From NCBI GenBank assembly GCA_010021705.1, contig RGMU01000082.1, positions 1 to 6,720 on the forward strand: DNA of 6,720 nucleotides, written 5' to 3'. Below the pieces are notes generated by a model, which was given only the letters and a program-made list of their open reading frames with translations, searched no databases and had not been told where the DNA came from. Numbering within the stretch: the first letter of the stretch is position 1; each line of letters begins with the position of its first letter. A program made the position numbers and the translations under genes. This document shows positions 1 through 6,120 of this stretch, piece by piece. The DNA is from Chitinophagia bacterium (GTDB lineage Bacteria; Bacteroidota; Bacteroidia; Chitinophagales; Chitinophagaceae).

Positions 1-186
1 TAGGTTTGTAGGAAAATTTTTAGTTTATTAACCTTGATGGCACCGGTTTAGAGCGCATTTCCAATGACAACAGCTTTGATGCTTTCCCCATGTTCTCGCC
101 TAATGGTAAAAGTTTATTTTCAGCAGCAACCGCTACAATGGTGCGGATACCATACCAATGTGTTTGTCTGTGATTGGGTGGATTAG
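1..186 (+). pseudogene. 3' remnant of a TolB/PD40 beta-propeller protein gene, frameshifted
   Basis: No single frame is open, but three frames read in succession give the C-terminal end of a periplasmic PD40 (WD40-like, TolB-type) repeat protein. Positions 30-110 encode NLDGTGLERISNDNSFDAFP and then MFSPNGK. The reading then moves to the frame of 110-142, encoding KFIFSSNRYNG, and then to the frame of 145-186, encoding GYHTNVFVCDWVD and a TAG stop. Restoring one A in the run at 108-111 and one G near 140-146 gives a continuous tail matching the usual family ending (MFSPDGKK-FSSNRNNGG-TN-F-ADW, recalled from the family). An in-frame TAG at 21-23 falls about where a Glu codon is common, so it may be a third lesion. 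The 5' part lies outside the window. It ends 12 nt from the convergent L,D-transpeptidase-like gene. Sequencing error in short homopolymers is the main alternative, although every other gene here is intact. Confidence 0.72.
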
Positions 187-198
187 TATTTTTCCCCC

Positions 199-960
199 TC
201 AATTCACATATTTCCCGTCTTCGCTATACATTGTGGGTAGTATTTTGTGGTGCTTTTCAAAATAGTCGTAGCCGGGTTTTAGGCTCATCCAAAAGGCTTG
301 GTAGTCTAAATGATTGGCATATTCTTTTACCAAAAAGTGCCAGCCTCCTTTGTTTAGCCGTGTAGGAAAAATGTGTATCGGTATGTTTTCTTGCCCGTTT
401 AGCTTAGCATTAAGCACAAGTATGTATATCTCTTCTATGGTATCGTTGGTCATGGGTAGGCAACCCACCGTTACGCAGCCTCCGTGTATGTAAATATTAC
501 CGCCTAATGCGTTTTTTTTGCCGGTTAGGCTGTCAATATAGTTAGGGTAGCTAATGCGCATAGAGAGGTGGTATTCACTTTGGGGGTTAAACTCATCAAT
601 GTAATAGTAGCCCTCCGGCACTTGCTTATCGCCTTCTTTGCGCTTAGGTCCTAATAGCCCCGACAGCGCACACACATGGTATAGCTTATACAACTGATAG
701 GTGGTTTGGTATGGTTCTTTTACCCATATTTCAAGCTCGTTTTGCGCCTTAAATGCCCTTATATATACCGATTGGGGCGGATAGGTAAGTTTATTTATTT
801 TGAAATCTTTGGCTAACACATCATTATACTTTTTCCATGCCTCCTGCACCCTGCTTGCCGATAGCTGTGCCTCCTTAAATGCCTGCAAAGACTGGGCATG
901 AACGGCTATCGGCAGCAAAAACACAAAAAATAAAATTTTTTTTAATGGCATGGTTAGCAT
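199..960 (-). CDS. Secreted YafK-like L,D-transpeptidase-fold (YkuD domain) protein
   Basis: This is a predicted exported enzyme of 253 aa that acts on peptidoglycan. Residues 1-22 form a signal peptide: Lys-Lys at 7-8, a hydrophobic stretch at 9-20 and a VHA|Q cleavage site. No lipobox cysteine is present. The YkuD catalytic motif is at 158-168 (IHGGCVTVGCL), with His159 and Cys167 as the likely catalytic pair. Before it come a GPKRKEGDKQVPEGYYYIDE segment (104-123) and LSMRISYPNYID (132-143), both typical of the YafK branch. Family members include L,D-transpeptidases, and E. coli YafK/DpaA, which releases Braun lipoprotein from DAP. Which reaction applies here cannot be read from the sequence. 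It is the last gene of the minus-strand cluster and starts 1 nt after the DUF2520 stop. An internal ATG at Met4 (951) is an equally plausible start and leaves the signal peptide intact. Confidence 0.9.
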   Translation of the reverse strand: MLTMPLKKILFFVFLLPIAVHAQSLQAFKEAQLSASRVQEAWKKYNDVLAKDFKINKLTYPPQSVYIRAFKAQNELEIWVKEPYQTTYQLYKLYHVCALSGLLGPKRKEGDKQVPEGYYYIDEFNPQSEYHLSMRISYPNYIDSLTGKKNALGGNIYIHGGCVTVGCLPMTNDTIEEIYILVLNAKLNGQENIPIHIFPTRLNKGGWHFLVKEYANHLDYQAFWMSLKPGYDYFEKHHKILPTMYSEDGKYVN

Positions 961-961
961 T

Positions 962-1741
962 TCAATAGTGTTGAATAGATAGCGTTATGGCTTGGTACAA
1001 ATCTTTGATGTAAGGCATATCGTTTAACATTTCTAAGTGTTTAGCTATGGTTTTATCATCATGCCTAATGGCAGGTCCAGTTTGCAAGGTGTGGGCGGGT
1101 TCATCAGGGCGGTTGTTTAAAGTTTGTCGTATAATGGGTTGTAGCAACTCAAGGCTTACATGGTGCCCCTCCGCTATTTTTTCATTTATGGCAAATATAT
1201 GGTTAATAAAATTATTGGCAAATACTGCCATTAAGTGCATGGCACTGCGTTGGCTATAGGTAGTGGCTATATATTGGGTTGTTAAGACAGCGCACACTAT
1301 TTTTAACAAATTTTCTACCCTCTCGTTTGAACCTTGATAGGCAATAGGAATAGTCGTATCAGGCAAAATTTTGCCTTTTTTTATGGAATAAATACACCAA
1401 ATAACGCCATAGTTAGCCGTTGCACCACTTAGCACATCTATAGCCGTTGTGCCTGATGTGTGGATAAGTGTTTTTCCCTGCAAGGCAGGCAATTTTGCTA
1501 CCTCTGCAATGGCACTATCGGTAACCGCCAAAAAAAACAAGTAATTGGCAGGCGTGTTAAGCGGTATTTCATCTATGTGCCCATAATTAGCTATGCCAAC
1601 TTCTGTAGCAAGTTGCATGGCATTGGCTTTGCTTTTACCATATATACCCTTGCATATAAACCTGTCTTTAGGCAAAAAACTGCCTAAGTACCACGCTATG
1701 TTGCCACTACCTATAAAAATATATTCATATTGAGCCTGCAT
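962..1741 (-). CDS. Rossmann-like and DUF2520 domain protein (putative NAD(P)-binding oxidoreductase)
   Basis: This 259-aa protein has an N-terminal nucleotide-binding fold. The glycine-rich loop after the first strand is IFIGSGNIAWYLG (8-20), and the second half of the Rossmann domain contains LFFLAVTDSAI and LIHTSGT. The C-terminal half is the helical DUF2520 domain, recognised by RSAMHLMAVFANNFINH (about 164-180) and QTGPAIRHDDKTIAKHLEML. The arrangement resembles the ProC/F420-dependent NADP oxidoreductase superfamily, but the substrate of DUF2520 proteins is not established to my knowledge. It should not be called pyrroline-5-carboxylate reductase. The start overlaps the last 17 nt of the acyltransferase gene in a different frame, and the stop lies 1 nt before the next start. 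Co-transcription and probably translational coupling follow from this. The only nearby ATG gives a complete Rossmann start, so the start is reliable. Confidence 0.88.
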   Translation of the reverse strand: MQAQYEYIFIGSGNIAWYLGSFLPKDRFICKGIYGKSKANAMQLATEVGIANYGHIDEIPLNTPANYLFFLAVTDSAIAEVAKLPALQGKTLIHTSGTTAIDVLSGATANYGVIWCIYSIKKGKILPDTTIPIAYQGSNERVENLLKIVCAVLTTQYIATTYSQRSAMHLMAVFANNFINHIFAINEKIAEGHHVSLELLQPIIRQTLNNRPDEPAHTLQTGPAIRHDDKTIAKHLEMLNDMPYIKDLYQAITLSIQHY

Positions 1742-2477
1742 GTTGCCGATAGTAATTAGCCATTAAGGTATAAACTTGTTGCTTTAATGCGGGCACATCT
1801 TCTTGCGATAGCCCCGCAGTGTTAATGGGTTCTAAAAAATGTATCTGTATAGGGTGTGGCAATAGCCAAAACTTTTTACCTGCCGGCATAATGCGCTTTG
1901 TGTTGAAGATAATGCCGGGCATTATAGGCTTTTGAGCGCGCACCGCCACAGTAAATGCACCGTCAAAAAAGGGCTGTAAAGGCTCGGCTGTGGTATTGCG
2001 CGTGCCTTCAGGATAAAGGCATAAATTTATACCTAATTCCAACGTTTTTAGCATTTGGGTAAGGCTATCTCTGCGGCTGGTGGGGCTTTTGCGGTCAAGT
2101 AGAATAGAACCGGCTTTATAAATAACACCAAAAACCGGAACGCGTGCCATTTCTATTTTAGCCAATGTTTTATTAGATGCGGGTATCCAAGGCGATGATA
2201 CCGGAATATCTATCATAGAATTATGGTTCAGCACCACCACATAGTTGGTATCTCGCTTAAAATACTGCCTACCCATGCGCTTTACCGGACAAAAGATTAA
2301 CGGCATATAGCAACCCATCCACACCACAAACACCCTATGAAGCCACTTTGCCCGCTCCGGCTCCGGTAATGTGGAAATAACGGCTATCGGCAACCATACT
2401 ACAAGCATGGTAGCAACAAACATTAGTGCTGCGTAAAGGGCAAAAACCGTTCCTAAAATGCTTTTTACCCTATTCAT
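1725..2477 (-). CDS. 1-acyl-sn-glycerol-3-phosphate acyltransferase family protein (PlsC type)
   Basis: This 250-aa membrane enzyme is predicted to transfer an acyl chain to lysophosphatidic acid, giving phosphatidic acid for phospholipid synthesis at the inner membrane. The four acyltransferase motifs are visible in order: NHNSMID (84-90, the catalytic HX4D with His85 and Asp90), GSILLDRK (123-130), YPEGTRN (155-161) and PIMPGII (184-190). A hydrophobic helix at about 9-36 should anchor it, and 48-63 may be a second membrane-associated stretch. Length is normal for the family. Some related enzymes acylate other lipids (ornithine lipids, lyso-forms), so the substrate is inferred. The gene lies 53 nt downstream of ung. 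That gap holds a good promoter, so it may head its own transcript with the DUF2520 and YafK-like genes. Confidence 0.92.
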   Translation of the reverse strand: MNRVKSILGTVFALYAALMFVATMLVVWLPIAVISTLPEPERAKWLHRVFVVWMGCYMPLIFCPVKRMGRQYFKRDTNYVVVLNHNSMIDIPVSSPWIPASNKTLAKIEMARVPVFGVIYKAGSILLDRKSPTSRRDSLTQMLKTLELGINLCLYPEGTRNTTAEPLQPFFDGAFTVAVRAQKPIMPGIIFNTKRIMPAGKKFWLLPHPIQIHFLEPINTAGLSQEDVPALKQQVYTLMANYYRQHAGSI

Positions 2478-2505
2478 GTTACTGTTTGCACCTAATTTAA
2501 TGGAA

Positions 2506-2537
2506 CAAACCTACTTAAAAAACTGCATTTTTACAAC
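2506..2537 (-). promoter_or_regulatory. Internal promoter upstream of the acyltransferase gene
   Basis: On the minus strand, TAGGTTTG (2506-2513) is an exact match to the Bacteroidota -7 consensus TAnnTTTG. GTTG (2534-2537) sits 20 nt upstream as the -33 element, overlapping the last codons of ung. The spacing and the GTTG variant are the same as in the rpsL promoter of this window. Transcription would start near 2500, leaving a leader of about 23 nt before the acyltransferase ATG at 2477. Confidence 0.5.
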
Positions 2538-3202
2538 TGCCAGTTTATGGGTGTTTTGCCTTTGGCTATAAGCCAATCGTTGGTTTTGGAGAAGTGTTTG
2601 CACCCGAAAAAGCCGTTGTATGCCGACAATGGCGAAGGATGGGCTGCTTTTAACAACAAATGCCGTTCAGGGTTCACATATTGCGCCTTTTCTTGTGCAA
2701 ATCTACCCCAAAGCAAAAACACAACATCCTGCTTTTGCTCTGCTATCACTTTGATAACGGCATCGGTAAATATTTGCCATCCTATGTTTTTATGCGACAT
2801 AGGCTGATGTGCCAGCACCGTAAGCGAGGCATTGAGCAGCAAAACGCCCTGCCTTGCCCATGGAATTAAGTTGCCGGTATTGGGGTTAACAATGCCTATG
2901 TCATCGGCTATTTCTTTGTATATGTTCACCAAAGACGGTGGCGGGGGCACACCGTCAGGCACAGAAAAAGATAAGCCATGCGCTTGCCCGGTGCCATGAT
3001 AAGGGTCTTGCCCTAATACCACTACTTTAAGCTCGGACAATGGGGTGTATAAAAAAGCGTTAAAAATTTGATTACCCGGAGGAAATACTTGCTTTCCCGC
3101 CTGCTTTTCCTCCTTCAGGAAAGCCACAAGCTGTGCAAAATAAGGTTTGGTAAACTCCTCAGCTAAGGCGGCTTTCCATTCGGGTTGTATTTTAACGTCC
3201 AT
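2531..3202 (-). CDS. ung: Uracil-DNA glycosylase, family 1
   Basis: This enzyme removes uracil from DNA, arising from dUMP misincorporation or cytosine deamination, as the first step of base excision repair in the cytoplasm. All family-1 landmarks are present in the 223 residues. The water-activating loop is GQDPYHG (64-70), with catalytic Asp66 and Tyr69 shielding the pocket against thymine. The proline-rich loop is PPPPS (86-90). LLLNASLTV (121-129) carries Asn124, which reads uracil. The minor-groove intercalation loop is HPSPLS (188-193), with catalytic His188. Length is standard and no key residue is missing. The start MDVKIQPEW is the usual one for Bacteroidota homologues. The gene starts 16 nt after the FAH-family gene, so the two are probably co-transcribed; the link is likely positional, not functional. 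Confidence 0.98.
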   Translation of the reverse strand: MDVKIQPEWKAALAEEFTKPYFAQLVAFLKEEKQAGKQVFPPGNQIFNAFLYTPLSELKVVVLGQDPYHGTGQAHGLSFSVPDGVPPPPSLVNIYKEIADDIGIVNPNTGNLIPWARQGVLLLNASLTVLAHQPMSHKNIGWQIFTDAVIKVIAEQKQDVVFLLWGRFAQEKAQYVNPERHLLLKAAHPSPLSAYNGFFGCKHFSKTNDWLIAKGKTPINWQL

Positions 3203-3218
3203 TAAAGGTAGTTTTGGC

Positions 3219-3830
3219 TTACATTACATTTACCTCCAACACCTTTTCGCCCATCAAAAAGCCCTCCAATACATCATGCACATTTACCTGACCCACACCG
3301 GCAGGCGTGCCCGTAAACACAAGGTCGCCAATGTTGAGTGTAAAAAATTTAGACGCGTAAGATATGATTTTGGAAATTTTGAAAATCATATCCTTTGTGT
3401 TGCCTTCTTGCACCATTTCACCATTTTTCCTTAATTCAAAAGAAAGGTTATTAATATCCCAATCGGCAGGAAGCGGGTTAAAATAGCCTATGGCAGCCGA
3501 ATCGTCAAACGCTTTGGCTATTTCCCACGGCAAGCCTTTACGCTGCTGCTCCCGCTGAAGGTCTCGCGCGGTAAAGTCTATACCTAAGCTAATTTCAGTA
3601 AAGTATTTTAGCGCATGGCGTTCCCCAATGAATTTACCGTTTTTATTTATTTTAACAACAACTTCACACTCATAGTGAAGGTCATCGGTAAATTCTGGGT
3701 AATAAAACGGCTTTTCCGGCACTAATACCGCATTTTTAGGCTTCATAAAAAGCACCGGCTCGGTGGGAATTTCGTTTTTTAATTCAGTAGCATGGTCGGC
3801 ATAATTGCGACCTACACAAATCACTTTCAT
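3219..3830 (-). CDS. Fumarylacetoacetate hydrolase (FAH) family protein, FAHD1/YcgM-like
   Basis: This is a 203-aa, metal-dependent enzyme of the FAH superfamily, predicted to be cytoplasmic. The short single-domain form and the opening KVICVGRNYADHATEL match the FAHD1/YcgM group. That group includes acylpyruvate hydrolases and oxaloacetate decarboxylases or tautomerases. The divalent-metal ligands are visible as Glu54 and Glu56 (YECEVVV) and Asp85 (GIDFTARDLQ). WEIAKAFDD (102-110) supplies the conserved Lys106 and Asp109, and FTGTPAGVG (172-180) forms the conserved C-terminal active-site loop. Which 2-oxo acid it uses cannot be told from the sequence, and no aromatic-degradation genes flank it. 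It is the first gene of the minus-strand cluster and diverges from the thioesterase gene. The ATG at 3830 is the only start that keeps the conserved N terminus. Confidence 0.93.
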   Translation of the reverse strand: MKVICVGRNYADHATELKNEIPTEPVLFMKPKNAVLVPEKPFYYPEFTDDLHYECEVVVKINKNGKFIGERHALKYFTEISLGIDFTARDLQREQQRKGLPWEIAKAFDDSAAIGYFNPLPADWDINNLSFELRKNGEMVQEGNTKDMIFKISKIISYASKFFTLNIGDLVFTGTPAGVGQVNVHDVLEGFLMGEKVLEVNVM

Positions 3831-3885
3831 AAATTGCTCAAAAAATGGAGTAAATATACATATTATTTGAAATTACAATATATAC

Positions 3886-3918
3886 CAAGCTTATTTTCAC
3901 GTTTGCATTCTTATCAAT
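3886..3918 (-). promoter_or_regulatory. Possible promoter of the minus-strand cluster
   Basis: In the 143-nt divergent intergenic region, the minus strand carries TAAGCTTG (3886-3893), one mismatch from TAnnTTTG. ATTG (3915-3918) lies 21 nt upstream as a weak -33 element. The predicted leader to the ATG at 3830 is about 50 nt. A second candidate -7 element, TATATTTA at 3851-3858 on the same strand, also has one mismatch and lies closer to the start. The choice between them is open. Confidence 0.33.
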
Positions 3919-3973
3919 AATTTAATATTGCTACGTCTGCTATTGCGTATTTTGCACGCTAATTTACTATTCA

Positions 3974-4414
3974 ATGAATAGAGTAAAAATAGAATTTCCG
4001 CAGGTAGAGCCACTATTTGTTACGTCTGTTAATGTACGTATATCTGACATTAACTATGGCAACCATTTAGGCAACGACTCGCTATTGTCTATAGTGCACG
4101 AAGCCCGAGTGGCTTGGCTTGTGGCAAACGGATTATCAGAGCTTAACGTTGGCGATAATACCGGCATGATAATGGCAGACTGTATGATAGCCTACAAAAA
4201 TGAAGCCTTTTATGGAGATGTGCTAACCATTGCCCTGTTTGCCACCGAAATTACCACCTATACTTATGACCTGCTTTATCGCATTACCACCTTGCGCAAC
4301 GGGCAAGAAATACCGGTAGCATACGCCAAAACCGGCATGATTTGCTTTAACTATGCCAATAGAACCAAAGCCCTTATCCCCAATTCCTTAAAACAGTTAT
4401 TCAACCCGCAATAA
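3974..4414 (+). CDS. Acyl-CoA thioesterase, 4HBT/YbgC-like hotdog fold
   Basis: This 146-aa cytoplasmic protein has a single hotdog domain and is predicted to hydrolyse an acyl-CoA thioester. The 4HBT signature is at 22-49: RISDINYGNHLGNDSLL, then EARVAWL. Asp25 sits at the position of the catalytic acid in YbgC and 4-hydroxybenzoyl-CoA thioesterase, with Gly29-Asn30-His31 and Asn34 in the usual loop before the long helix. The remaining strands (about 65-130) contain the expected GDVLTIAL and YAKTGMICFNY. Enzymes of this type usually work as tetramers. The acyl chain preferred is unknown. The gene diverges from the FAH-family gene and is followed after 1 nt by the GNAT gene, so the two form a likely operon. 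The ATG at 3974 is the only start that keeps the first strand. Confidence 0.88.
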   Translation: MNRVKIEFPQVEPLFVTSVNVRISDINYGNHLGNDSLLSIVHEARVAWLVANGLSELNVGDNTGMIMADCMIAYKNEAFYGDVLTIALFATEITTYTYDLLYRITTLRNGQEIPVAYAKTGMICFNYANRTKALIPNSLKQLFNPQ

Positions 4415-4415
4415 G

Positions 4416-5042
4416 ATGAATTGGATACCCCACCCCACAGTGTTGCAAGGCAGTAGATTCAGCCTCCTACCCTTAGAAAAAGAACATTTTGACGCACTTA
4501 TCATAGCCGCTGCCGATGAGCGCATTTTTGAGTTCATGTCAGTCAATTTGTCTCATAAAGAAACACTAATACCCCATTTGCAAAGCCTAATGCTGAAACG
4601 GCTTACCGGAGAATGCTACCCTTTTACGGTTATAGACAATGCTAAGCAGCAAGCTATTGGTAGCACGGTGTTTCATAATATGATGGAGGTTAACAAAAAG
4701 TTGGAAATAGGCTGGACTTGGTATAGCCCTCAATATTGGCAAACGGGCTGCAACCGAGAGTGTAAATTTCTACTGCTTCGCTTTTGCTTTGAAACCCTAA
4801 AAACTGTACGCGTACAGTTGATTACCGATGTTAATAACCACCGTAGCCGGCGTGCTATAGAAGGCATTGGTGCTACGTTTGAAGGCGTGCTTAGAAATGA
4901 ACGCATCCGCAGCAACGGAAGGCTAAGAGATACTGCCGTGTATAGCATTATTGAGCAGGAATGGGCTGAAGTGAAAGAAGCAAAGTTCAGGCAACTCGCA
5001 GAATCGCTATTATATGTACAACCGGCAAAAAGTTACCGATAA
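4416..5042 (+). CDS. GNAT family N-acetyltransferase, RimJ/RimL-like
   Basis: This 208-aa protein belongs to the Acetyltransf_3 (RimJ/RimL-like) branch of the GNAT superfamily, which moves an acetyl group from acetyl-CoA to an amine. Visible marks are RFSLLPLEKEHFDAL (14-28), the strand LEIGWTWYSPQYW (96-108), the acetyl-CoA loop region at 108-117 followed by a long helix, then DVNNHRSRRAIEGIGATFEG (138-157) with the conserved Asn140/Ser144, and a final RDTAVYSIIEQEW (171-183). The loop reads QTGCNRE and lacks the classic Q/RxxGxG/A, but this is common in the subfamily. The substrate (ribosomal protein N terminus, antibiotic or small amine) cannot be predicted. About 20 residues trail past the domain. 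It starts 1 nt after the thioesterase stop and its stop codon lies inside an inverted repeat. Confidence 0.87.
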   Translation: MNWIPHPTVLQGSRFSLLPLEKEHFDALIIAAADERIFEFMSVNLSHKETLIPHLQSLMLKRLTGECYPFTVIDNAKQQAIGSTVFHNMMEVNKKLEIGWTWYSPQYWQTGCNRECKFLLLRFCFETLKTVRVQLITDVNNHRSRRAIEGIGATFEGVLRNERIRSNGRLRDTAVYSIIEQEWAEVKEAKFRQLAESLLYVQPAKSYR

Positions 5043-5067
5043 CGTAAAGGGAATATAAGGGTAACTT
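5030..5067 (+). repeat. Inverted repeat spanning the GNAT stop codon
   Basis: AAGTTACC (5030-5037) and GGTAACTT (5060-5067) are perfect 8-nt inverted arms separated by 22 nt, with the GNAT stop codon at 5040-5042 in the loop. On the plus strand the right arm is followed by an A tract, not a T tract, so a classic intrinsic terminator is not supported. It could form a 3'-end hairpin or be chance in AT-rich DNA. Confidence 0.35.
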
Positions 5068-5076
5068 AAAAAAAAA

Positions 5077-5108
5077 TTTGGGTTGTATTGTATATAGCCT
5101 TAGCTTTG
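5077..5108 (+). promoter_or_regulatory. rpoD promoter
   Basis: TTTG (5077-5080) and TAGCTTTG (5101-5108) match both elements of the Bacteroidota housekeeping promoter exactly, with a 20-nt spacer. Transcription should begin near 5113-5115, giving a leader of about 70 nt before rpoD. The promoter lies 34 nt after the GNAT stop, so rpoD probably has its own transcript. RpoD would be expected to read this promoter itself. Confidence 0.66.
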
Positions 5109-5114
5109 CATTTA

Positions 5115-5135
5115 GAACGCAATATTATTGCTTCT
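5115..5135 (+). promoter_or_regulatory. Palindrome at the 5' end of the rpoD leader
   Basis: GCAATA (5119-5124), a central T, and TATTGC (5126-5131) form a perfect 13-nt palindrome. AGAA (5115-5118 region, preceding) and TTCT (5131-5135 region, following) extend the arms with one unpaired C. It begins within a few bases of the predicted transcription start, so it could be an operator or a 5'-end RNA hairpin that protects the transcript. No regulator is identifiable from the sequence, and AT-rich DNA produces such motifs by chance. Confidence 0.35.
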
Positions 5136-5183
5136 GTCAATAGCTCAATTTATTTTTTTAATCATAAAAACACATAGTTACTT

Positions 5184-6059
5184 ATGTCAATGCGGCAGCT
5201 AAAAATCACAAAATCAATTACCAACCGTGAAAGCCAATCTTTGGAAAAGTATTTGCAAGAAATAGGCAAAGTGGACTTAATAACCCCCGAAGAAGAAGTA
5301 CAGTTGGCAATACGCATAAAGCAAGGCGATGAGCGTGCTCTCAACAAGCTCACCAAAGCAAATCTCCGTTTTGTGGTTTCTGTAGCTAAGCAATACCAAA
5401 ATCAAGGGCTTTCGCTAAGCGACCTGATAAATGAAGGTAATGTAGGACTAATAAAAGCAGCCCAGCGTTTTGACGAAACACGTGGTTTTAAGTTTATTTC
5501 TTATGCCGTGTGGTGGATTCGCCAATCTATATTACAGGCACTTGCCGAACAATCCCGTATTGTGCGCTTACCGCTAAACAAAGTAGGGTTATCTAACAAA
5601 ATTAGCAAAGCATTTTCCCAATTAGAGCAAGAATTTGAGCGTGAACCTTCTACCGAAGAATTAGCCGAATTGCTAAACATTGGCACAGAAGAAATAGAAA
5701 CCACACTTGGCGTAGCAGCAAGGCATGTATCCGTAGATGCTCCATTTGTGGACAGTGAAGACAACTCTCTATTAGACATATTAGAAAATCCCAACTCTGT
5801 AGCCACCGACCACAATCTATACTACAAAGACTCACTTCGCTGCGAAATTGACCGCTCTCTAAGCACATTGTCTGACCGCCAGCGAGACGTTATTAAACTT
5901 TACTTTGGCATAGACATACCCAACCCTATGAGCCTTGAGGACATAGGCGAAAAGTTCTCCCTAACTCGCGAACGCGTTCGCCAAATTAAAGACAAAGCCA
6001 TTACCAAACTTCGCAACAACGGCAAAAGCCAACTATTACGCACCTACTTAGGTAATTAA
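5184..6059 (+). CDS. rpoD: Primary RNA polymerase sigma factor (RpoD/SigA)
   Basis: This is the housekeeping sigma factor that directs RNA polymerase to most promoters. The 291 residues are the short form of Bacteroidota, without region 1.1. Region 1.2 is at about 16-50 (SLEKYLQEIGKVDLITPEEE). Region 2 covers about 55-128, with NLRFVVSVAKQYQ, the core-binding DLINEGNVGLIKAAQRFD (80-97) and the promoter-melting and -10-recognition helix YAVWWIRQSILQALAEQSR (107-125). Region 3 is about 129-200. Region 4 runs from about 223, with the helix-turn-helix SLEDIGEKFSLTRERVRQIK (250-269) for the -33 element. The family normally begins MRQLKITKSITNRES, so Met3 (5190) may be the true start, giving 289 aa. 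The gene has its own promoter and is followed by a hairpin terminator, so it is probably monocistronic. Confidence 0.98.
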   Translation: MSMRQLKITKSITNRESQSLEKYLQEIGKVDLITPEEEVQLAIRIKQGDERALNKLTKANLRFVVSVAKQYQNQGLSLSDLINEGNVGLIKAAQRFDETRGFKFISYAVWWIRQSILQALAEQSRIVRLPLNKVGLSNKISKAFSQLEQEFEREPSTEELAELLNIGTEEIETTLGVAARHVSVDAPFVDSEDNSLLDILENPNSVATDHNLYYKDSLRCEIDRSLSTLSDRQRDVIKLYFGIDIPNPMSLEDIGEKFSLTRERVRQIKDKAITKLRNNGKSQLLRTYLGN

Positions 6060-6082
6060 TTTTTTTACACTCAAACTTTTCT

Positions 6083-6120
6083 AAGGGGCTGTCTGCTGTA
6101 GATAGCCCCTTATTTTAATA
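6083..6120 (+). terminator. Intrinsic terminator after rpoD
   Basis: AAGGGGCTGTC (6083-6093) and GATAGCCCCTT (6101-6111) pair over 11 bp with one G-U wobble, around a 7-nt loop. A T-rich stretch (TATTTTAATA, 6111-6120) follows. It lies 24 nt after the rpoD stop and upstream of the rpsL promoter, which is where a transcript boundary is expected. The T tract is interrupted by A residues, so efficiency may be moderate. Confidence 0.75.

Noticed and set aside
1..8. TAGGTTTG at the left edge, an exact -7 promoter match on the plus strand
   Set aside because: It lies within the decayed PD40 coding remnant, its -33 region is outside the window and no plus-strand gene follows it.
187..198. Shared terminator between the convergent PD40 remnant and the YafK-like gene
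   Set aside because: The gap is only 12 nt and I found no stem-loop with a T tract there on either strand.
20..202. Minus-strand 60-codon open frame over the window start
   Set aside because: It lies antisense to the recognisable PD40 tail and its translation resembles no family; the plus strand explains the sequence better.
2547..3434. Plus-strand open frames over ung and the FAH-family gene
   Set aside because: They oppose genes with all catalytic motifs intact, and their translations look unlike proteins.
3948..3954. TATTTTG before the thioesterase gene as a -7 element
   Set aside because: It is one base short of TAnnTTTG and no -33 element lies 20 nt upstream; CACGTTTG at 3898-3905 is an equally weak alternative. 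A promoter must exist in 3831-3973, but I cannot choose one.
5501..5868. Long antisense open frames inside rpoD
   Set aside because: They are shadows of a highly conserved sigma factor gene, with low-complexity translations and no promoter or family match.
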